A stretch of 64,000 nucleotides of DNA, taken from positions 124,001-188,000 of the forward strand of contig NZ_FXAW01000004.1 in assembly GCF_900177665.1 (NCBI RefSeq), written 5' to 3'. This DNA is from Marivirga sericea. Its GTDB lineage: Bacteria > Bacteroidota > Bacteroidia > Cytophagales > Cyclobacteriaceae. The translations under genes were made by a program, and so were the position numbers. This document shows, in pieces, positions 33,885 through 42,800 of the stretch; position 1 is the first letter of the stretch; each line of letters begins with the position of its first letter. The notes beneath the pieces were generated by a model, which was not told the DNA's origin, did no database searches, and saw only the letters and a list, made by a program, of their open reading frames with translations.

Positions 33885-34508
33885 CTATTTCAGAAGTTGC
33901 TTTACAACAGTATCAGGGATTGATTTCAAATCCTCCTCATTATCAATATCTGTTAACTGTTCAAGTAAATAATATTTCACATTGAGGCTCTTGAAATCTT
34001 GAATTGTATCTGGGGCAACACTTTCAGTACTCCATTCCTTCTGTTCAAAGAGCTGGGTATATAATTGATTCATTCCCAATAAATAATATCCTCCATCATT
34101 GCTTGGACCTAAAACGGCACCTTTACTTTCCAATGTCTTAAAAGCCTCTGCTATAACTTTCTCATCCAACGCATAACAATCACTACCGATAACACAAACA
34201 GATTCATATCCTGTGTCAAATGCTTCTGAAAAAGCAGATTGCATTTTAGCACCTAAATCAGGATCTTGATTTTGTAATCGCTTATAAAAAGGTGCTTGAT
34301 TTGGCCATAAATCATCTTCATCTATAAATGACGAATAGTAGATTGCTTTATCTGCTTCCACTTTTTCTGCAATTTCTTTAGTACTCTGAAGCATATTCTT
34401 ATAAAAAGTAAGTGCCTTTTCATCACCAATGGTGGCTGCCAGTCTGGTTTTGCACTTACCCAATTCAGGATTTTTGACGAAAATAATGAGTAAACGCTTC
34501 TTATTCAT
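33885..34508 (-). CDS. TIGR04282/DUF2064-family glycosyltransferase
   Basis: A 207-residue GT-A-fold protein. The N-terminal FVKNPELGKCKTRLA and the block VIGSDCYALDE and GPSNDGGYYLLGM are typical of the TIGR04282 (DUF2064) group, named for arsenosugar biosynthesis or radical-SAM-linked clusters. I start it at the ATG at 34508; a longer frame begins upstream inside the rhodanese gene, but its extra residues are unlike the family. The start overlaps the rhodanese stop by eight bases. No radical-SAM ArsS gene is in the window, so an arsenosugar role is unsupported; transfer of a sugar in the glycolipid pathway of this cluster is a better guess. Confidence 0.83.
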   Translation of the reverse strand: MNKKRLLIIFVKNPELGKCKTRLAATIGDEKALTFYKNMLQSTKEIAEKVEADKAIYYSSFIDEDDLWPNQAPFYKRLQNQDPDLGAKMQSAFSEAFDTGYESVCVIGSDCYALDEKVIAEAFKTLESKGAVLGPSNDGGYYLLGMNQLYTQLFEQKEWSTESVAPDTIQDFKSLNVKYYLLEQLTDIDNEEDLKSIPDTVVKQLLK

Positions 34509-35010
34509 AAACTTTAATTCCTTTACCTTCTTCCAACCATTTGCTCCATCGTTTATTGTAAGTATGCACACTATCGGTAATTTCTCCTTGTTGGTTAACT
34601 ACATCAAAATCTTCATTCTTCCACTGGAAAATACCACCATACATATTACTTACATTTCCAAATCCTGCCTTCTTGAGTTTCTCTCCTATCTTCTCGCTCC
34701 TATAACCTACTGAGCAATAAACTACCACTTCCTTATCTTTTGGAATATCTTGTACTTGACTAATATCAAATCGGTCGTAATCAATAAATTTAGCGTAAGG
34801 TAAATGACTAACACTATATTCTTTTGCTGATCGAATATCTAAAATAACCACATCCTCTTGATTAAGTTTTTCTTTAACTTCTTTAGCCTGAACAAGAGGT
34901 ACGGTATTGCTATAAAGTGATTGCAGTTTCTGGTCGTAAGTCTGCTGACCACAAGCCATGAAAGATTGTAGAAATGATATTAACATGATATTTAGCCAAA
35001 TTTTAAGCAT
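34501..35010 (-). CDS. Rhodanese-like lipoprotein
   Basis: A 169-residue protein with a lipoprotein signal (lipobox FMAC, cysteine at about 20) and one rhodanese domain. The active-site cysteine loop is YCSVGYRS and the start of the fold is VVILDIRSAKEY. Rhodanese domains move sulfur atoms or bind anionic substrates; as a lipoprotein it would act in the periplasm on a membrane. It sits inside a glycosyltransferase set: its start overlaps the end of the GT-C gene by eight bases and its end overlaps the DUF2064 gene by eight, so it is translationally coupled on both sides. Its role there is unknown. Confidence 0.88.
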   Translation of the reverse strand: MLKIWLNIMLISFLQSFMACGQQTYDQKLQSLYSNTVPLVQAKEVKEKLNQEDVVILDIRSAKEYSVSHLPYAKFIDYDRFDISQVQDIPKDKEVVVYCSVGYRSEKIGEKLKKAGFGNVSNMYGGIFQWKNEDFDVVNQQGEITDSVHTYNKRWSKWLEEGKGIKVYE

Positions 35011-36301
35011 AAAGTCCCTTATTATTTTTTGTTCTCTGTATCAATTCAAATACGATAAAAGCTCCCAAAGAGATGTATTCTACCGCAACTATTCCTAAAT
35101 ATTCTTGATATCCTGAAACGCTATAGCCCCAATAGGTGAAGAAAATTGTAAAAGACCATAACACAGGAAATTTATATTCACTTAATATCCCCAAAACCAA
35201 AATAGGCAATACATACCACGGATGAACAGTAGTAGCAAAAAAGAAGTAAATGAGATAGGTCCACATCATTCTTTCTGGTAATTTCATTTTTGAGGGGGCT
35301 GAAATATTAAAAAGCACCATTGCTGAAAATGATAAAACACCCATGAGTGGTCCTGCAGTTGCAATAATATTATAACCTTTCACTCCATACCCTATTTTCC
35401 GAATCAGGTAATAAATACTGGCATTAAATTCAAAGTTCTGGAAATATAATGAAGTGCTGTTCAAAATTCCTTTTACAGCATCTGAAAACATGAAGGGGAT
35501 AAAACTGATAATCGCGATCAAAACAGCAACAGTACTGAATGTCAAATATCTTCTTAAAGACAGCTTCTTGAAAAAACTTGCTAGCAGAATCATCGGTACA
35601 AGTTTAAAACTAATAGCTAAACCGGTGGCTAGTGCTGATTTAGTTCGATTTCCTCTATCGAATTCATAGATTGCCAACATCAAAAAGAATATAACAAAAA
35701 CTTCGAAATGCAGATTTCCGGTTAATTCTAATAGCACTAAAGGATTAAAAGCATAATAAATCAAGAGTTTAGGGTCCTTCTGATATTGGATCAACACTTT
35801 TGGAAGCAGTATCAATACACCAAATTCTGCTAGAATCACAAAAACTCTAATTGTGATAATCCCAGCATTGACATTTTCAAAAACTCCTGCTATCAAAAAC
35901 AAGAACTGATTAATTGGTGGATAAATACTGTAGTAATCAGGTGAATTGAGCTTCGAGAACAATTCAGGATTCAAAGCCTTGGCCTTTATCAATTCGGAAG
36001 GCATGAAGGCATAAGCATCTATTCCTTCCCACCATAATTTACCATCCCATAGAAAACGATAGACATCTTCTGATAAATTGGGGCTTAGAATTAATAAAAG
36101 CGCCCTTAGCAAAATCCCAAAAGCAATTATTTCCTTTAAGGAGAAGTCTTTTCTGCGATAAGCTAAGAATAGATGTAGAGCGAACAGCCCTACATATTGA
36201 GTACTCAAGATCAGACTCTCATATCGAAAAGTGAAGTAACTGATACTGATGAGTACTATACCCAATATCAGCAGCGCAATATACTTCAGAGAACCTTTCA
36301 A
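35003..36301 (-). CDS. GT-C-type polyprenyl-phosphate-sugar glycosyltransferase
   Basis: A 432-residue integral membrane protein with about eleven hydrophobic segments. The segment LSEDVYRFLWDG in the first large loop (about 75-86) looks like the acidic catalytic loop of GT-C mannosyltransferases that use polyprenyl-phosphate sugars as donors. A late HPWYVLP motif also recurs in this group. It follows the CesA-like GT2 gene by one base and overlaps the rhodanese gene, so it is co-expressed with them. I expect it to add a sugar on the outer face of the inner membrane; donor and acceptor are unknown. Confidence 0.75.
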   Translation of the reverse strand: MKGSLKYIALLILGIVLISISYFTFRYESLILSTQYVGLFALHLFLAYRRKDFSLKEIIAFGILLRALLLILSPNLSEDVYRFLWDGKLWWEGIDAYAFMPSELIKAKALNPELFSKLNSPDYYSIYPPINQFLFLIAGVFENVNAGIITIRVFVILAEFGVLILLPKVLIQYQKDPKLLIYYAFNPLVLLELTGNLHFEVFVIFFLMLAIYEFDRGNRTKSALATGLAISFKLVPMILLASFFKKLSLRRYLTFSTVAVLIAIISFIPFMFSDAVKGILNSTSLYFQNFEFNASIYYLIRKIGYGVKGYNIIATAGPLMGVLSFSAMVLFNISAPSKMKLPERMMWTYLIYFFFATTVHPWYVLPILVLGILSEYKFPVLWSFTIFFTYWGYSVSGYQEYLGIVAVEYISLGAFIVFELIQRTKNNKGLYA

Positions 36302-36302
36302 C

Positions 36303-37784
36303 TTATTTGAGTTGCGGTTTAACAGAGTGATAAAACACCATGAGAAACCCCAGCATTAACATCAAATGGAAGATGATTAAACCGTAATCACCTAAGGAAA
36401 CTCCTAGAAAGATAGCAAAAGCAAAATATAAGGCTAATAGCATTTCTATAACACTTAGCCAGCTAAATTGGAGCTTTATGTACTTATTATCTTTCCAACT
36501 TTTATTACTTTCAGAAATATTGAACTTGGGGGTTCTGATAAAAGCTGACTTAAAGCCGAGCAAACCTTCGGCTACTGCTAGCGCATTATGCAGAGACAAG
36601 CCCATCGAAACAGTAATGAACAAGGGGAAAGTTTTGAAAAAATACCTACCATGAGCCCTTCCTTTCATCAAATGCTTATTCGCAACCCAATAAAAGATAG
36701 CAATAGAGAAAAAACCTAATAGAAACACACTTCCCACTTGAAATAACAGCTTTAACTCAGGATGAATACTTTTGATCCAAAGCATTGGAACGCTAAGTAC
36801 AGCTGTTATTAAAATTGCAATGAAAATAGAGCTATTGAATAAATGAAAAAATGCATGAAGCTTATTGGCAAGCCCAATTGGTGCTCGTAATACTTTTAAG
36901 AAGTTTTTCCTGGCAGTTTCTGCCCCACCTTTATTCCATCTAAACTGTTGGGATTTAATTGCAGGCATTATAATAGGCAATTCCGCAGGTGATTCAACAT
37001 CTTCTCTATATAGAAATTCCCAGCCCTTCAGTTGAGAACGGTAGCTCAAATCAAGGTCTTCAGTTAAAGTATCCGCTGACCATCCACCTGCATCTTCTAT
37101 GGTCTTTTTTCGCCAAACACCGCCTGTTCCATTAAAATTTATGTACGATCCAGCAGTATTCCTCCCTACTTGCTCCACTGTGAAATGGGCATCCAAACCA
37201 AAGGCTTGCAACCTAGTAAGCAAGGAATAGTCTTTATTAACATGCCCCCATCGAGTTTGAACGACTCCTATCTTCTCATTTTGAAAATGAGGAATAGTCG
37301 CTTTCAAGAAATGGGGTTGCGGTAGAAAATCAGCATCGAAAATTGCAATAAACTCTGCATCGGTTATTCCCATTCCGTATTTCAAAGCGCCCGCTTTAAA
37401 ATCAACTCTTTCTGGCCTTCTGATCAGGGCTATATTGATTCCTTGAGACTTCCAAGATTGTACTTTAGCTTCCAGCAATTCAGTCGTTTCGTCATTAGAA
37501 TCATCTAACAGTTGGATCTCCAATTTATCAGATGGATAATCTAAATTACATACTGAATCTACCAATCTATTGACTACGTACTTTTCATTAAAAACCGGCA
37601 ATTGCACACAAACTTTAGGGAAATCTCCCTTCATTTCTGGTGTTTGAATCGATTGATTTTTTTGAAGTCTCTTAGCTTTCAAATAATGATAGGTAAGGTG
37701 TAATTGCCCTAAACTAAAAAAGAATATAAACAATAAGCTAAGTCCGTAAAGTCCAATAATAATCCACTCCCAAATCATGATCAC
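36303..37784 (-). CDS. Membrane glycosyltransferase family 2, CesA/CsbB-like
   Basis: A 493-residue processive-type GT2 enzyme. One N-terminal membrane helix, then a cytoplasmic GT-A domain with the DAD motif (IFDADFLP), the TED motif (TLTEDLDLSY) and QQFRW (the QxxRW signature), then about four C-terminal membrane segments. This layout is that of cellulose-synthase-like and glucomannan 4-beta-mannosyltransferase-like proteins. The start overlaps the end of the DPM1-like GT2 gene by four bases. It may lengthen a beta-linked glycan or transfer one sugar to a lipid; the sequence does not decide. Confidence 0.85.
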   Translation of the reverse strand: MIMIWEWIIIGLYGLSLLFIFFFSLGQLHLTYHYLKAKRLQKNQSIQTPEMKGDFPKVCVQLPVFNEKYVVNRLVDSVCNLDYPSDKLEIQLLDDSNDETTELLEAKVQSWKSQGINIALIRRPERVDFKAGALKYGMGITDAEFIAIFDADFLPQPHFLKATIPHFQNEKIGVVQTRWGHVNKDYSLLTRLQAFGLDAHFTVEQVGRNTAGSYINFNGTGGVWRKKTIEDAGGWSADTLTEDLDLSYRSQLKGWEFLYREDVESPAELPIIMPAIKSQQFRWNKGGAETARKNFLKVLRAPIGLANKLHAFFHLFNSSIFIAILITAVLSVPMLWIKSIHPELKLLFQVGSVFLLGFFSIAIFYWVANKHLMKGRAHGRYFFKTFPLFITVSMGLSLHNALAVAEGLLGFKSAFIRTPKFNISESNKSWKDNKYIKLQFSWLSVIEMLLALYFAFAIFLGVSLGDYGLIIFHLMLMLGFLMVFYHSVKPQLK

Positions 37785-38470
37785 AAATATTTAAAAATGG
37801 TATATAAAATTTTATATCCTGCCATTACTGTTCCGTATACTGTTCCAGAAACCTTCGATTTTCCGATTCGGTTCCTATACTGCATGGGTACTTCTGTGCA
37901 ATTAAACTTCTTTTTGGCTGCTTTCACTTGCATTTCTACCGTCCAGCCAAAGGTTTTATCCGACATATCTAGTTCCACCAATCGGTTCCACCGAATCGCT
38001 CTAAAAGGCCCTAAATCAGTGAATTTATATCCATAAAAAAGTCTGATCAACCTAGTAGCTAACCAGTTTCCAAAAACTTGCGGAATAGTCATACTTCCTC
38101 CTTCTCTTTGGCCTAAAGCTCGCGAACCTATCACCAAATCCACACCATCATCTACTACAGGTTTTACCAACTCCGGTAATTGCTCCGGATAATCTGAATA
38201 ATCTGCATCTAAAAAAACAATAATATCTGGTTTCTGCTCTTTGGACTGTACATATTCTATCCCCTTTAAACAAGCATTTCCATATCCTTTAGTCGGCTGA
38301 TCTAAAACAATGGCTCCCTCCTGCTCTGCTGCCTCCCTTGTTCGGTCTGTGGAATTGTTATTCACAACAATGATTTCATCTACCAAGTGCTTAGGAATAG
38401 CCTTCACTACCTTACCTACGGCATTTTCTTCATTAAAGGCGGGAATGATGACTACTATTTTTGAATTCAT
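37781..38470 (-). CDS. Glycosyltransferase family 2 (dolichyl-phosphate-mannose-synthase-like)
   Basis: A 229-residue soluble GT2 enzyme. VIIPAFNEENAV opens the nucleotide-binding fold, VVNNNSTDRT follows, the metal-binding DAD motif is FLDADYSD, and the C-terminal TFGWTVEMQVKAA block is typical of polyprenyl-phosphate sugar synthases. Such enzymes make the lipid-linked sugar that GT-C enzymes use, which fits the GT-C gene two places downstream. It is first in a five-gene overlapping minus-strand set and has a TACTTTTG promoter box 17 bases upstream. Confidence 0.88.
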   Translation of the reverse strand: MNSKIVVIIPAFNEENAVGKVVKAIPKHLVDEIIVVNNNSTDRTREAAEQEGAIVLDQPTKGYGNACLKGIEYVQSKEQKPDIIVFLDADYSDYPEQLPELVKPVVDDGVDLVIGSRALGQREGGSMTIPQVFGNWLATRLIRLFYGYKFTDLGPFRAIRWNRLVELDMSDKTFGWTVEMQVKAAKKKFNCTEVPMQYRNRIGKSKVSGTVYGTVMAGYKILYTIFKYL

Positions 38471-38486
38471 TTGCTTTATTAGACTG

Positions 38487-38494
38487 CAAAAGTA
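38487..38494 (-). promoter_or_regulatory. Promoter -7 element of the glycosyltransferase cluster (TACTTTTG)
   Basis: Exact TAnnTTTG match on the minus strand, 16 bases before the first ATG at 38470, giving a leader of about ten bases. Confidence 0.5.
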
Positions 38495-38661
38495 CGAATT
38501 CGCTACTTTTAATATGTCTCAGCATAGACAAATTTCACTATTACGATGGAAAAATTGTCATGTACCGAAAATCAAACAATGTCATTCTGACTTGATTTTG
38601 CAAACATTTTCTTTTGGAATAAGTTTTGATGTTGATACATCGATTAAAAAAATTCAATACT

Positions 38662-39054
38662 ATGAATTTACTAAAAAATAGAGACGTATTAAGAAATTTA
38701 TTATTTCAAGGTGACCAATTAAATACCTTAGCAGGAGGTGTTGCTAAAGTTGATTTCAAAATTGAAAACCAAACAGATGGTTTCTTGATTGAATTGAACG
38801 CACCAAGCATTGAAGCTAAACAATTTAAGGTAATATCAGAGCAGAATTCCTTACAGGTATTCGCTACGATAAATCATCCTGCTGAAAACCATGGAGTAAT
38901 GATTCCACTTTTTTTCAGAAAGGTGCAACTACCAGCTTTTGCTAATACGAATGATGTGGAAGCTGTGTATCGCGACAATAAACTAGAAATATTTGTACCC
39001 ATAGGAAAAAACAGCACAAGTAGTAAAAAAGAAATTAATATCAAACAATCATAA
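38662..39054 (+). CDS. Hsp20/alpha-crystallin-like small heat-shock protein
   Basis: A 130-residue protein with the alpha-crystallin beta-sandwich pattern: an N-terminal helix, strands from VDFKIENQTDGF, and the C-terminal signature AVYRDNKLEIFVPI in which N-x-L takes the place of the usual NGVL, followed by a basic tail (KKEINIKQS). The match is weak in the middle, so this is a divergent member. A frame extends 36 bases further upstream to a TTG, but the ATG at 38662 is the natural start; a TAAGTTTTG near 38620 is a near-match promoter box. Likely an ATP-independent holdase. It stands alone, ended by a strong terminator. Confidence 0.68.
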   Translation: MNLLKNRDVLRNLLFQGDQLNTLAGGVAKVDFKIENQTDGFLIELNAPSIEAKQFKVISEQNSLQVFATINHPAENHGVMIPLFFRKVQLPAFANTNDVEAVYRDNKLEIFVPIGKNSTSSKKEINIKQS

Positions 39055-39102
39055 ACCTGCGTGTAGAAAATCTATTTCTGCATTGAATTGCAATAGTACC
39101 AA

Positions 39103-39136
39103 AATCCTCTTCCTTATACTGGAGAGGATTTTTTTT
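39103..39136 (+). terminator. Rho-independent terminator of the Hsp20-like gene
   Basis: AATCCTCTTC pairs with GGAGAGGATT (ten pairs, one G-T) around an eight-base loop, then eight T. Confidence 0.88.
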
Positions 39137-39197
39137 ACACTCTTATTTTCTTAGTTTTAATAACAATTAATGTCTTAGGCATAAAAGAACCAAAACT

Positions 39198-39830
39198 ATG
39201 CATACTAAATACCTTGCCCTATTAGCCTTTTTACTTTACTCATTCGTACCATTTGCGCAGGAACAAGAACAAAAATTCCCCATCTCTTACTATGCTGGCA
39301 CAGGAATGGGTGGGCACGACTTTTTAATGGGGCAGCATCATTACGTAGGAATCGACCAAAGTGTCTGGAAATTCTTGTATGCTAGTACTCATATGAGCTT
39401 TATACATGCAAACAACCAGAAGTATTTCAAAACTGAGGACTTATATCTGGATCAGCATTCCTATAATTTAATAATGCAATTGGACGCCAATATTAGAATT
39501 AAGATTGGTCCTATCACATTAACACCTCATGCTGGAATTTCATATCGTTACTCAGATGAAGTAATGTATTTATTAGGTTCAAATCAACCTCCAGAAACAC
39601 CTCTTGAAGATTTCAAATCCTATAGAAAAGTAGGCTTTTCGGGCATAAGCTTTGGAAAGGCTGTCGGACTCAATTTAGAGTTTATGGTATTTGAACACAC
39701 TTCCTTTGGTTTAAGAACTGATTTTCAAGAATATAACAATAATCCTACTAGTCTTACTACACTCACTTTTCAATTGAGAACAAATTTTACTCAACTTATT
39801 AAAGATTTGAAGGCTCCAATAGAGCATTAA
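39198..39830 (+). CDS. Outer-membrane beta-barrel-like protein, function unknown
   Basis: A 210-residue protein with a signal peptide (about 1-20, FVPFAQ) and alternating amphipathic strands such as IGPITLTPHAGISYRYS and TSFGLRTDF, ending in a strand-rich tail. It looks like a small outer-membrane barrel protein, but I recognise no named family and no catalytic motif. It ends four bases inside the stop region of the convergent dnaE gene (overlap 39827-39830). Its own promoter must lie in the 60 bases after the Hsp20 terminator. Confidence 0.6.
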   Translation: MHTKYLALLAFLLYSFVPFAQEQEQKFPISYYAGTGMGGHDFLMGQHHYVGIDQSVWKFLYASTHMSFIHANNQKYFKTEDLYLDQHSYNLIMQLDANIRIKIGPITLTPHAGISYRYSDEVMYLLGSNQPPETPLEDFKSYRKVGFSGISFGKAVGLNLEFMVFEHTSFGLRTDFQEYNNNPTSLTTLTFQLRTNFTQLIKDLKAPIEH

Positions 39831-42800
39831 GTCAAAATCCTATAATTCAAATCTGGAATTCTATTCAATCCTTCTATCAATTCATTGCTAGGATTCACTT
39901 TATATTTTCTTGATTTAGTCTCAACTTTATATCCATTCACTTTATCTTGAAGCTCCAATTTCACCTCACATTCTCCTTTGAAGGTCTGGCATAAATTATC
40001 CAATTCGACAATTAAATCTTCGGTAATGGCATTCAAATCTATGCTGATAGCCAAACTTTTGGTTCTTTTATCCCTTAATTCTGAAAGTAACTCGACCTTA
40101 CTAATTTTGAATTCAAGTGCTTGATCACCCCATGGTTTTTTGCCTACTCTGCCTGAAATAAAAATAAACCAGCCATTTTCATAAAATTGCTTATTAGCCA
40201 AATAATCATCCCCAAACATAAAGAAGGTAAAAGAACCGCCATAGTCCTCCAAGGTTAAGGTTCCAAATGGCTTACCCGTTTTTGTTTGTCTATGCGCAAT
40301 TGCCGTAACAATACCTCCCACTTTCACCTCATTTTTAGAAGCTAAGCTTTCCAGATCGTTTAATTCCGATACTTGAGTATTACAGAAGCTTTCCATTTCA
40401 AATCTATATTCATCCAATGGATGACCAGAAATAAATAGTCCTACTACCTCCTTTTCAATATTAAGCTTCTCTAATTCGGAATAGGGCTCCATTTCCATCA
40501 CTCTTGGTGGTGGAATAGCTACTCCGCCCTCTCCTCCAAATAAAGAGGTTTGTGCACTGTCCTTCTCATGTTGGAGCTTTTGAGCATATTTAATGATCTT
40601 CTCAATTAAAGTACCTTCTCCATTATCGGAAACCAAAAACTGCTTCCTGTGATATTCCTTAAAACAGTCAAATCCACCAGCCATTGCCAGCGATTCAAAG
40701 GTCTTTTTATTAACACTCTTTAATGGAATTCGCTCTGCGAAATCAAAGATATCCTTGTACTGTCCATTTCCTTTTCGTTCTTGGATAATACTCTCCACTG
40801 CCGCGGAGCCAGCTCCTTTAATCGCTGCTAAACCAAAACGAATCTGTCCATTTTCATTTACCGTAAAGCCAGGATTTGATTCATTGACATCTGGTCCTAA
40901 AACTTCTATGCCCGCTCGTTTACATTCTTCCATGAAGAAAGTAACATCCGTGATTTGCCCCATATTGTTACTCAATACAGACGCCATGTACTCAGCAGGA
41001 TAATGAGCCTTTAAATAGGCTGTTTGATAAGCTACCCAAGCGTAGCAAGTTGAGTGAGATTTATTGAATGCGTAGGCAGCAAAGGCTTCCCAATCTTTCC
41101 ATATCTTCTCAAGTACATCTTTTGGATGTCCTTTTTCTGCTCCCTGATTAATGAATTTTGGTTTTAGCTCTTCCAGTAAGGCAAAGATTTTCTTTCCCAT
41201 TGCTTTACGCAAGACATCAGCTTCACCCTTCGTAAAGCCAGCTAATTTCTGAGAAAGCAACATCACCTGCTCCTGATAAACCGTAATTCCGTAAGTCTCT
41301 TTGAGGTATTCCTCCATTTCGGGGAGGTCATAACTGATTTCTTCTAATCCGTTTTTTCGTTTCACGAAATTGGGAATGTATTCTAAAGGCCCTGGTCGGT
41401 ACAAAGCATTCATTGCGATCAAATCAGAAAATTCTGTAGGCTTCAAATCACGCAAATACTTTTGCATTCCCGCAGATTCGTACTGAAAGATACCTACGGT
41501 TTCTCCCCTTTGAAAAAGCTCATAAGTCTTAGGATCATCTATTTGAAATTCATCTGGATCAAGCTTAACACCATGTCTTTCCTCTACAATTCGAACTGCA
41601 TCTTTGATAAGGGTCAAAGTTTTTAAGCCCAAAAAGTCCATCTTTAGAAGACCTGCATTTTCCACCACCGCATTGTCAAACTGCGTGCAATACATATTCG
41701 AATCCTTAGCTAAAGCCACAGGTACGAATTTAGTGATGTCGTCTGGCGTGATAATCACCCCACAAGCATGAATACCTGTATTTCTAACGGAACCTTCCAA
41801 AACTCTGGCTTGATTGATTACTTTAGCAGAAGCATCATTAGCCTTCGCCAAATTCAATAACTCTTCAGCCTTACTAATGGCCTCACCATTATTCTTAAGC
41901 TTGGCTGATAATTTCTTTTTATCTGAAGCCAAATCAAATAATGCCTTGAGCTTAATGTCCGGTACCAGTTTGGCTATTCTATCGGCATCCATCAAGGGCA
42001 ATTCCATAACTCTGGCAGTATCCCTGATGGCCGATTTTGCTGCCATGGTACCATAAGTGGTAATCTGAGCCACCTGATTTGCTCCATATTTCTCAATTAC
42101 ATAATCAATCACTTTTTGCCTACCGTGATCGTCAAAGTCAATATCAATATCGGGCAATGATACCCTATCAGGATTCAAGAAACGCTCAAATAGTAAATCA
42201 TATTTAACGGGATCAATATTGGTAATTCCGGTACAATAGGCTACAGCAGAGCCTGCTGCTGAACCTCTTCCAGGACCAACAGAAACTCCCATTTCTCTGG
42301 CAGCCGTGGTGAAATCCTGAACAATCAAGAAGTACCCAGGATAACCTGTTCTTTCAATGGTCTCAAGTTCGAAATCGAGTCTCTCTTGGATTTCAGCTGT
42401 AATTTCAGAGTAACGCCTTTTAGCACCCTCAAATGTAATATGCTTTAAATATGCGTTTTCTCCTCTGTTGCCCCCATCTTCGGCATCTTTTGGATCGATA
42501 AATTCCTGTGGAATATCATATTTTGGTAAAAGAACATCACGTGCTAATTCAAAACCTTCTATTTTTTCCGCAATTTCAGCTGTACAAGTAATAGCTTCGG
42601 GATAATCAGCAAAAAGCTTTTTCATCTCGTCAGGAGACTTAATGTAGAACTCGTCATTAGGTAAGCCAAAACGATATTCTCTCCCTCTTTTTCCTACATA
42701 TTTTTTGAGCTTTCCTTGCTCACCCGTGGTTTCACCGTCTTTTACACAAAGTAAAATATCCTGTGCTTCGGCATCCTCTTTATTGGTGTAATAAGTGTTA

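Noticed and set aside
33885-34508. Arsenosugar biosynthesis cluster
   Set aside because: The DUF2064/TIGR04282 enzyme suggests it, but no ArsS radical-SAM enzyme, arsenite methyltransferase or related gene is in the window.
34509-34571. Longer N-terminus of the DUF2064 glycosyltransferase
   Set aside because: The extra 21 residues lie inside the rhodanese gene and are unlike the family start; the ATG at 34508 fits the fold.
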